DNA of 36,925 nt from JAGLQA01 sp023135565. Lineage in GTDB: Bacteria > Acidobacteriota > Aminicenantia > UBA2199. The notes beneath the pieces are model-generated. The model did no database searches. It had not been told where the DNA came from and saw nothing but the letters and a program-made list of their open reading frames with translations. The DNA is taken from positions 1 to 36,925 of the forward strand of contig DAOWCY010000055.1 in assembly GCA_030639305.1 (NCBI GenBank), written 5' to 3'. A program made the position numbers and the translations under genes. Positions 31,018 through 36,925 of the stretch are shown here, in pieces; the first letter of the stretch is position 1; each line of letters begins with the position of its first letter.

Positions 31018-31310
31018 TCTTCTTCTCCTGGACCCGGAGTTTTCGGCCTATCCCGACGAGCGCGAGATGGGTAGTGATGGGACGAGTTTTGACTCGCCCC
31101 ACCACTTTTTTGTCTTATATAAAGAACAATGACAATGGAGGAGCAAATTGAATTTACTTAAGTTGTTATAATATTGCAAACAAAAACGAATGTCAAGTAC
31201 TAAATGAATTTTTTTTCTTTTATTTATTCCTGTCGTTTATGCTCGCTTTATAGGGTGGAGTCGCCGACCCCTTTTTTTGTTCCCGCTGCTTATGCCGACT
31301 TTATAACTAT
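31018..31310. other. Intergenic region with leader hairpin and a decayed GCC-loop module
   Basis: No gene. The leader of the GH114 gene (minus strand) contains an inverted repeat near 31080-31103. At 31246-31271 a GCC-loop module has foot CTTTATAGGGT and stem GGAGTC-GCC-GACCCC with one A-C mismatch, followed by seven T. No known riboswitch consensus is recognised. Confidence 0.5.
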
Positions 31311-32357
31311 CTATTCAGCGCTGATGATTTCGGCCATGGGTTTTAACACCTCTATGTGTTGAAAAATAATCTTCATGGCGGAGGTTAAAGGAACTGCCAG
31401 CATCATACCGACGATACCCCAGACATACCACCAAAATATTAAAGAGATAAGGATAACGATAGGCGATAAATTTAAACTCTTCCCGGTAATTTTCGGGTCT
31501 AAGTAATTGCCGATTATGAATTGAGTGAACATCAGGCCGCCGGCCACCAAAACCACCCGCATCGAAACACCGAATTTTAATACCCCTACCATGATTGGGA
31601 ATATGGTGGCTATTACAGAACCGAAATTGGGGATAAAATTCAAAATAAAGATCAACAAAGCTGAAAAGATGGCAAAATCTATACCGCCCACAATCAAAAT
31701 AACTCCCCCGATAAACCCGGTTAAAAAACTGGTGAAGGTTTTAATCAACAAATAATGCTGCACCTTGTTCTCGATGGAATTGAGGATATATTTTATTTCG
31801 TCTGCTTTCTCTTCCTCGAAGGCTTTGTGAATCCTGCCGGTTAAAGACCTGCGCCCGGCCAGCATAAACATCAAGAACAACAGCACCAATATTAGGTTGC
31901 CGAAAAAAGAACCGATATCTCCAAAAGTCGAGGAGACGATCGCCGTTACTTTGGAAGTGTCGATGGATTGTTTCCAATCTATTTGTTCCACATAACTGTT
32001 CACTTCATCTATAGGGATTTTAAGTTTTTCCAAAAGGCCGGTAATCATCTCGGTAAATTTGCCGCTGTATTCAGGGAATTTGGCGATGAATGACGATACA
32101 CCGGAATAAATCAACACTCCCAAAAAATAAAATACGATAAATATAAATACCAATAAAAACAATAATACAACTACCTGGGGGATTTTCAACTTTAGTAATT
32201 TCTTTACCACGCCATTAAAGAAAAAGTATAATAACAGGGCCATAAACAGGGGGATAAATATGTTTTTCAATTCTTGCAGGATCCTGATAATCAGGACGGT
32301 GACCATAAAACCGGCAAAGATTCTTATATAATACAGATCTCTGTTTTCACTAATCAT
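31311..32357 (-). CDS. AI-2E family transporter (PF01594)
   Basis: A 348-residue polytopic membrane protein with about seven to eight membrane segments. The family pattern includes an N-terminal pair (IFAGFMVTVLIIRIL, IFIPLFMALLLYFFF), a periplasmic loop with an amphipathic helix region (about 85-140), and the conserved C-terminal segment FIPNFGSVIATIFPI, then YLDPKITGKSLNLSPIVILISL. Family members export AI-2 or act as Na+/H+ antiporters; the substrate here is unknown. It lies 90 bp after the DUF4845-like gene and probably shares its promoter at 32904-32933. Confidence 0.9.
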   Translation of the reverse strand: MISENRDLYYIRIFAGFMVTVLIIRILQELKNIFIPLFMALLLYFFFNGVVKKLLKLKIPQVVVLLFLLVFIFIVFYFLGVLIYSGVSSFIAKFPEYSGKFTEMITGLLEKLKIPIDEVNSYVEQIDWKQSIDTSKVTAIVSSTFGDIGSFFGNLILVLLFLMFMLAGRRSLTGRIHKAFEEEKADEIKYILNSIENKVQHYLLIKTFTSFLTGFIGGVILIVGGIDFAIFSALLIFILNFIPNFGSVIATIFPIMVGVLKFGVSMRVVLVAGGLMFTQFIIGNYLDPKITGKSLNLSPIVILISLIFWWYVWGIVGMMLAVPLTSAMKIIFQHIEVLKPMAEIISAE

Positions 32358-32447
32358 CGTTTTTTACCTCATTTTTTTAGCGGCCGCGGAGAACACATTA
32401 CCAGGGCACAGGGTTGTCTTACCTTGTTTACCGGCAGCGGCTGCACT

Positions 32448-32816
32448 TCAGTTCACAATTTTATCGAGAACTACAAATCTTGTCTTTTGAAAAAACAGGA
32501 AATTCATATCTATCTCGAATTCCGCGTAATAACTTATTTTAAAAGTATCCGGGTTGATTAAGACATCGATTAATTCTTTATCGTCGGGGTCGAAACGAAC
32601 CCCGTTTTTTTCCAGGATATCCTTGATTATTTCTTCGCTTTTAATTGGAGAAAAATCAGAACCCTGCCTGACAAACAAAGTCCTCCTGATCTCATTCTCG
32701 ATATGGGAAACCGTAAAGCCTGCTCTTAATAACTGGACGGCGCAAAATACGCCGTAACCCAGGACCAGCAGCAGGATAATAATCGTTATAGTTACTTTTC
32801 CATTTTGGTTTTTCAT
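32448..32816 (-). CDS. Small single-pass membrane protein, DUF4845-like
   Basis: A 122-residue protein: one N-terminal membrane segment (about 8-30, TITIIILLLVLGYGVFCAVQLL) and a periplasmic alpha/beta domain of about 90 residues. The layout (segment, helix with a charged face, KSEEIIKDILEKNGVRFDPDDKEL, two beta strands, and an F-rich end) resembles DUF4845, but similarity is modest. I chose ATG 32816, which follows GGGGGT and places the membrane segment at the N-terminus; a longer frame to 32936 has an unconvincing start. It is the first gene before the AI-2E transporter. Confidence 0.6.
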   Translation of the reverse strand: MKNQNGKVTITIIILLLVLGYGVFCAVQLLRAGFTVSHIENEIRRTLFVRQGSDFSPIKSEEIIKDILEKNGVRFDPDDKELIDVLINPDTFKISYYAEFEIDMNFLFFQKTRFVVLDKIVN

Positions 32817-32903
32817 TTTTTTACCCCCAAAAAAAGAAAAAATCTCACGCTTCTTCAGAAGCGGAGCACTATTGTGTTCTAAGATTCTTTTATTCACGTA
32901 TTT

Positions 32904-32933
32904 ATTATACCACGAATTTATTAAAAATATCAA
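32904..32933 (-). promoter_or_regulatory. Promoter with extended -10 for the DUF4845-like and AI-2E genes
   Basis: On the minus strand, TTGATA (32933-32928) and a perfect TATAAT (32909-32904) are 18 bp apart, with TG-G directly before the -10. This supports the internal start at 32816, giving a leader of about 80 bases. Confidence 0.65.
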
Positions 32934-32979
32934 CACGATAGAGAAAAACTATCCAGTTCCGGTAAAATCTAAAACAGAC

Positions 32980-33040
32980 TTGCCTCCGGCGGCCCTGCCG
33001 GGGGCCAAACTTTTGAAAAAGTTTGAACAAAACTTTTGTT
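32980..33040 (+). repeat. Palindromic repeat element between 24-bp direct repeats
   Basis: The element runs TTGCCTCCGGCGGCCCTGCC, then GGGGGCC, the hairpin AAACTTTTG-AAAAAGTTT and the tail GAACAAAACTTTTG. Outside it, ACGATNGAGAAAAACTATCC plus AGTT occurs at 32935-32958 and again at 33103-33126 with one mismatch, so the element lies within a duplicated segment. Confidence 0.75.
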
Positions 33041-33109
33041 TAAAAAAACGAAAAGCCCCCTATAAAAGCTTTGAATTTTTCTTTTTCCAAAACTGAACAC
33101 TTACGATTG

Positions 33110-33145
33110 AGAAAAACTATCCAGTTTTAGGAAAACTGGATAGTT
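33110..33145 (-). terminator. Intrinsic terminator of the VWFA-related gene
   Basis: AACTATCCAGTTTT (33115-33128) and its exact complement AAAACTGGATAGTT (33132-33145) form a 14-bp perfect stem with a 3-base loop, followed on the minus strand by TTTTTC. The stem overlaps the stop codon (33146-33144) of the gene it terminates. Confidence 0.85.
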
Positions 33146-34760
33146 ATTCTAATGTCACCCGGCGGGAGAAAACAGCAGTACTGTTGGCGATTAGATCATA
33201 AACCCTTATAAAAAGTTCAAATTCACCTGCTTGTTTAATAAGCAGCGGCAGTTTAATATCCAGGCTCCCTTTGCTGGCCCGCAGCGTTTTTTGCCGGCTG
33301 TAAACCTTCTCACCCCGGCGGTCTACCAATTCGATCACCACCTTCAAAAGACCGAACATTTCTCCTTTTTTTTCCGTTTCCTTCAACCTGTAGGATTTTA
33401 TCGAAAAGCTGATTAACGATTCTTCCCGGGCAAAATCAACTATCTGCACTTTCCCTTTAGCAAGATAATGAAGCAGTTCCGTAAGTTCGTCTTTACTATA
33501 TTTATCTTTATAAACCAGGATCGTCTCCTTTTCCCGGCCCTGCAATTCTACACGCACATTCTTTTCTTCCGCCCTGCCGTCAAAACCGAAAGTCAGCTCA
33601 TAGTAACGATCTACATGATTTTTTATTTTTATAAGCGCCTGCTCGGTATTGCCTTTCTTGACTGCCGTCCCGCCGCTGTGCCGGGAAATTCCTTCAAAAA
33701 CTCTCACCAGCCCGGCGTTTATTTTATTTGTAAAACTCACCTCGCTGTTTTTAAACCCTCCAAAGCAAACAACGCTGCAGGGCATATCCGCACCCACCAG
33801 TATACCGGCAAACCGCTCCGTGGAAAATTTCCCGTTGGAGAGAAGCCGTTTCCAGGCGTGGGAATATTTCAGTTTTATAGCCGACCGCTGCCCCGAACTC
33901 GCATACTGGTAATTGGTATAGTAATTTATTATCCTGGAAATCTCTTTCAAATTTACAAATAAGGTTTGCAGGCCAGGGTCCTGGAAATGAATCCACCAAC
34001 GCTGGCCTTCTCTCAGTTCCAGTAGTTCGAGTGTGTCCCGGTATTTACCGGCGTCAGGCAGCAGGTAATCTTCTTTGAATTTTATAAAATCCCGGGGAAA
34101 GGTATCTAAGAACCTGAGAACCTGGATAAAAGGGACACGACCCCACGCTATCCGGTGCGCTTTCATCAACTGTTTCATCTGGTTCAGCAGTTTTTTTTCT
34201 TCCACTATCCGTTTTTCATTATAGAGGTAACAATCGGTTTTCAGCAGGTTCCCCACATGCCTTACTATCCCTTCCCGGTTAGCGGAAACTTCCAGTTGGT
34301 ATGATTTAAGGGGCGTCAAAATGATAAGGGAGTCGGCAGGGAGCAGTATTTCGGTGCAAAAGAAGGAAATCCCTTTTTCCGCTTCCTTAGTATATTCCGG
34401 TATCGAGAAGGAGAGGATAAAATTTCTCCCTAAGGTGGAGGCACCGCCTATGGATTTTTCTTTTTTTTCTATGCCGGTGATCTCCTGGCGGCTGCCGTTT
34501 ACAAAGAGTTTAAAATGCTCTTTTTTGAGGTTTAATATGGGCTTATCCCCTCCGAAGACCCTGACAGACAACCGCAGGGGGTCGGCGCCCCCAGCCGATA
34601 AGGGGGGGGGTGAAACGGTCTCTTTTTCTTTTGGAATATCATGCGAGAGAGCAAGATTCCCGCTTTCAACCAGTAAGGAGCAGAACACGAAAAAGAGCAA
34701 AGAAAACCGGATTAGTCCCGCCCTGTTGAGAACCATTCTTTTTATTGTCGAAGTAATCAT
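33144..34760 (-). CDS. Secreted VWFA-related protein (Acidobacteria-type)
   Basis: A 538-residue protein with an N-terminal signal (FSLLFFVFCSLLVESGNLALS, about 18-38). The segment LSVRVFGGDKPILNLKKEHFKLFVNGSRQEITGIE (about 64-98) is the typical entry of the VWFA-related domain of Acidobacteriota. GISRHSGGTAVKKGNTEQALIKIKNHVDRYYELTFGFDG (about 363-401) is its usual end. The VWA core between is degenerate, and I see no intact MIDAS motif, so metal binding may be lost. A C-terminal beta-sandwich (about 440-538) follows. The role is unknown; paralogues are secreted and numerous in such genomes. ATG 34760 and ATG 34736 are both possible starts; neither has a clear ribosome site. A hairpin terminator overlaps its stop. 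Confidence 0.7.
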   Translation of the reverse strand: MITSTIKRMVLNRAGLIRFSLLFFVFCSLLVESGNLALSHDIPKEKETVSPPPLSAGGADPLRLSVRVFGGDKPILNLKKEHFKLFVNGSRQEITGIEKKEKSIGGASTLGRNFILSFSIPEYTKEAEKGISFFCTEILLPADSLIILTPLKSYQLEVSANREGIVRHVGNLLKTDCYLYNEKRIVEEKKLLNQMKQLMKAHRIAWGRVPFIQVLRFLDTFPRDFIKFKEDYLLPDAGKYRDTLELLELREGQRWWIHFQDPGLQTLFVNLKEISRIINYYTNYQYASSGQRSAIKLKYSHAWKRLLSNGKFSTERFAGILVGADMPCSVVCFGGFKNSEVSFTNKINAGLVRVFEGISRHSGGTAVKKGNTEQALIKIKNHVDRYYELTFGFDGRAEEKNVRVELQGREKETILVYKDKYSKDELTELLHYLAKGKVQIVDFAREESLISFSIKSYRLKETEKKGEMFGLLKVVIELVDRRGEKVYSRQKTLRASKGSLDIKLPLLIKQAGEFELFIRVYDLIANSTAVFSRRVTLE

Positions 34761-34843
34761 ACTTTTATATACGGGAAGCAGGTCGAAAACGGATAACTTT
34801 TCCCCGGCAGGCTCACCACGTGGGCAGGGTATAAGCCGCGGGG

Positions 34844-36823
34844 CTAAAAGACATAAGAGATTTTTAGAAAAAACGTGTGCCCCTGGTTCCCTGCTTCTCC
34901 AAACCGGCTGGTGCCTTTCTGGTAAGCCAACTGGATAGTGCCGAAGGGCGGCTGGAAACGGTAAACAAACAACGCCTGCATATTATATTTGGCAATGGCG
35001 GTGTTGGTCTGGTAAAAAAATTTGAGAAACAGGTCTTTGGTAAAATAATTAGTCAACCGCAGCACGTGAATCCAGGTGTTTTCACCTTCCGGGTCGGGGT
35101 CGAGGAAAAGCCGGTTCAATTCATATTCTAAAGAAAGACTCTCCATTAACTTGTAATTAAATCTCACTCCGTAAAGTTTGAAGTCTAAATCGAAATTACG
35201 ACCGGTCTCATACTGCAGCCGCGCCGACTGCCACTCCCGGGTATTATAACCCAAACTGAACTCCACCCGGTGATTAAAAAATTCCTTTTCATAAAGCTTG
35301 TACTCTTTGGTATATTCTGTTTCAAAGGAGAATTTATTGGACAGATCGAGATTCAATTCCTGGTCGATCTGCCAACTGCGCAGCGTCCCTTTCTTGCTCC
35401 AGTAAATATTGTAATTGGATTCATAAGAAATACGGTCGATGCCGTGTTTCTTGATCCACCAGGTCTTCTCTATAGCCGAATCGAGTTCATTCCGGTCATC
35501 GTCGCGGATAAAACCGACACTGTTGGCATTGTCGGCAAAATTCTCACCCAACTGGGTGTAACGCAGATGAATGTGAAAAGTAGAAGAGTCATAACTGGGC
35601 CGGATAAAAAAAGCGATATTCTCTTTATTATAGTCCCCGTAGCTTAAAGCCAATTGCCCGGTGACATTAACCTTGGGGGAAAAAAAATGCACTAAGTCGA
35701 GGCCGGCACTACCTTGACTCCTGCCTCCGACTAACCTGTTGGCCGCCAAAAAACCGATGGTGGAGGATTTGAAAATATCCTTGCGCAAACGAAAAACCGT
35801 ATAATTGGCGGATTCTAAGTCCAATTCAGCATCGGCTTTACCCTGCACTGTCATGGCGGAAAACTCATAGCCCCCTTTTTTACCGTAAAACTTGACGCCG
35901 CCGTGGATGTCGGCTATGCGCCGGGAATAAAACAACCGAATCCGCTGGCTGTAAATTTCCGAACCTTCTAAGAAAAAATTCCGCTTTTCCGCCAGCCGCA
36001 CCTCGAAACGGCTCAGGTTGATCTGCTCCTGGTCTGCTTCTACTGTGGCAAAATCGGGGTTGGCGGTCAGGTTCGCGGACACAGCCTGGGAAATCGCATA
36101 ACGGGCGTCGATCCCGGCAGAGACTTCGGTTTTTTCGTCCTGCTGCACCCGGGTTACCACATGGGGAATGATCTCCAATTTCTTCGTCGATTTACTTAAT
36201 TCCAGGCCCGTCAGGGCGCCGAATTGTGACACCCTGCCCGGGTCTTCCATGGGCCCGGTCCAGGTGTCAACTTCGAGCTTGCGCGGGATGGAGCGTATAA
36301 ATCCCACTCCCCAGGTGCGGTTTTTGCCGGGCCGGAATTTGAGGATCGCGAAAGGGACGGCAATTTCGACGCTCCAACCGAAAGAAGTGACTGCCCCCGC
36401 GGACTGCCATTCCCCGTCCCAGGTGGCATCGTTGGTGCGGCCATTGTCGGCAATGCGGCCGTCCGATTGGGTGCCTAAGGGATTGGTGAAAAAATAGTAA
36501 GCGGAACGGTGGTCGAAAAAAGTATCGATGGCTACGGCAAAAGCATCATCATCTCCCAGTTCGCTGTCCCGTTTGGTGAGCCGGGCGATAATTTTCCCCG
36601 GTTCGGGATCGAAACAGCGGACGCCGAAATAGATATGGGTTTTTGTATAAAGGACGCTAACTTCGGTTTTGAAGGGGGCGGTTTTGCCTTTGTGGGGTTC
36701 GTACTGCATAAAATCCCCCGCTTTTTCCGCTTGTTCCCACACTGCTTCGTCGAGTTTACCGTCTATAAAGGGTTTTTGTTTTGCCTCTATAGCGCTCATT
36801 AAAATTGACCCGCCTGTGCTCAT
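34844..36823 (-). CDS. DUF5916 outer-membrane beta-barrel protein with CBM9-like domain, 5' end replaced
   Basis: A 659-residue frame. Residues about 10-220 form a CBM9-like domain (KPFIDGKLDEAVWEQAE, YFGVRCFDPEPGKIIARLTKRDSELGDDDAFAVAIDTF, WSVEIAVPFAILKFRPG). Residues about 230-659 form a beta-barrel with alternating aromatic strands and end in KISYVF, the terminal Phe typical of BAM substrates. DUF5916 proteins are outer-membrane proteins, possibly for glycan or hydrolase-related uptake. A signal peptide is expected but absent: the first nine residues (MSTGGSILM) are encoded by sequence belonging to an insertion-sequence end (36803-36850). The true N-terminus has probably been cut off, making this a 5'-truncated gene. 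The 3' flank has a short decayed repeat (about 34798-34850). Confidence 0.82.
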   Translation of the reverse strand: MSTGGSILMSAIEAKQKPFIDGKLDEAVWEQAEKAGDFMQYEPHKGKTAPFKTEVSVLYTKTHIYFGVRCFDPEPGKIIARLTKRDSELGDDDAFAVAIDTFFDHRSAYYFFTNPLGTQSDGRIADNGRTNDATWDGEWQSAGAVTSFGWSVEIAVPFAILKFRPGKNRTWGVGFIRSIPRKLEVDTWTGPMEDPGRVSQFGALTGLELSKSTKKLEIIPHVVTRVQQDEKTEVSAGIDARYAISQAVSANLTANPDFATVEADQEQINLSRFEVRLAEKRNFFLEGSEIYSQRIRLFYSRRIADIHGGVKFYGKKGGYEFSAMTVQGKADAELDLESANYTVFRLRKDIFKSSTIGFLAANRLVGGRSQGSAGLDLVHFFSPKVNVTGQLALSYGDYNKENIAFFIRPSYDSSTFHIHLRYTQLGENFADNANSVGFIRDDDRNELDSAIEKTWWIKKHGIDRISYESNYNIYWSKKGTLRSWQIDQELNLDLSNKFSFETEYTKEYKLYEKEFFNHRVEFSLGYNTREWQSARLQYETGRNFDLDFKLYGVRFNYKLMESLSLEYELNRLFLDPDPEGENTWIHVLRLTNYFTKDLFLKFFYQTNTAIAKYNMQALFVYRFQPPFGTIQLAYQKGTSRFGEAGNQGHTFFLKISYVF

Positions 36824-36850
36824 ATAAATTGACCCACCTGCGGACGTTCT
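36803..36850 (-). mobile_element. Insertion-sequence end (IS21-like terminal repeats), rest outside the window
   Basis: On the minus strand GGTGGGTCAATTTATATGAGC is followed directly by ACAGGCGGGTCAATTTTAATGAGC, a tandem repeat of about 25 bp. Multiple GGTGGGTCAATTTT-type repeats are characteristic of IS21-family ends as I know them. No transposase is visible in the remaining 75 bases. The element end coincides with the point where DUF5916 homology begins. Confidence 0.5.
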
Positions 36851-36925
36851 GCATACGTTTTACTATCTTCTAACGTATTTGCCATACCCTCGGCGTGGAA
36901 ATTTCCCCACTATACTTCCTCCTGA
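36851..36925. other. Window edge, likely inside the insertion sequence
   Basis: On the minus strand the edge reads TCAGGAGGAAGTATAGTGGG, containing a ribosome-site-like AGGAGGA. No frame long enough to identify follows. It is probably the interior of the insertion sequence. Confidence 0.3.

Noticed and set aside
31018..31120. Cyclic-di-GMP or other riboswitch before the GH114 gene
   Set aside because: Only a single 9-bp hairpin is visible; no conserved aptamer elements such as a GNRA tetraloop with its receptor in the right order were found.
1..36925. tRNA, rRNA or integrase/attachment sites
   Set aside because: No cloverleaf with a TTC-type arm, no rRNA signature and no recombinase other than the RAYT protein was recognised by reading; a dedicated search could still find a divergent case.

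Overview
The window (36.9 kb, mixed AT/GC, Gram-negative type) carries outer-membrane beta-barrel, lipoprotein and Tat signals, an anaerobic YgfK-like Fe-S flavoprotein, a VWFA-type secreted protein and a DUF5916 protein. This gene mix resembles uncultured anaerobes of the Acidobacteriota/Aminicenantes kind. That placement is inference from gene content; no rRNA or other phylogenetic marker is present.

Layout. 0.3-4 kb: serine beta-lactamase-fold hydrolase with a C-terminal membrane module, SAM methyltransferase, alpha/beta hydrolase with an Asp nucleophile. 4.4-7.5 kb: a 1049-residue LRR-Roc-COR-TIR (Roco) protein. 7.7-8.1 kb: about 19 degenerate units of exactly 21 bp lying upstream of the Roco promoter. 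8.3-8.7 kb: hicB with a frameshifted hicA. 8.9-12.7 kb: a ygfK-like gene carrying four in-frame copies of the genome's own palindromic repeats. 12.7-16.4 kb: an Eco57I-like adenine methylase overlapping a PD-(D/E)XK nuclease. 16.8-22.2 kb: a minus-strand operon of two paralogous type I phosphodiesterases, a 62-residue RHH-like protein and a membrane protein. 22.5-25.7 kb: a Uma2 pseudogene, an orphan antitoxin, a RAYT transposase and a Cys-rich lipoprotein. 26.1-28.9 kb: DUF58, BatD-like and BatA-like genes. 29.3-36.8 kb: an antitoxin-like protein, a GH114 lipoprotein, an AI-2E transporter, a small membrane protein, a VWFA-related protein, and a DUF5916 beta-barrel protein whose 5' end is replaced by an insertion-sequence end.

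The most striking feature is a family of modular, hairpin-forming repeats found in nearly every gap and also inside genes. The modules keep fixed loops (GCC, GAA, or a T5/A5 core) and fixed flanks while the stems change sequence but stay complementary, which is direct covariation evidence. They lie in frame inside the ygfK-like gene and at the N-terminus of the beta-lactamase-like gene, and they form or abut the stop codons of at least six genes. The behaviour resembles Rickettsia palindromic elements. The RAYT transposase at 24.1-25.0 kb is a candidate mobiliser (inference). Promoters of sigma70 type (TTGACA/TATAAT-like, often with an extended -10) are easy to see, and several are near-consensus.

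Defence and toxin-antitoxin genes (Roco-TIR, methylase/nuclease pair, hicBA, Uma2, orphan antitoxins) with several decayed copies mark this as an accessory region with high turnover.
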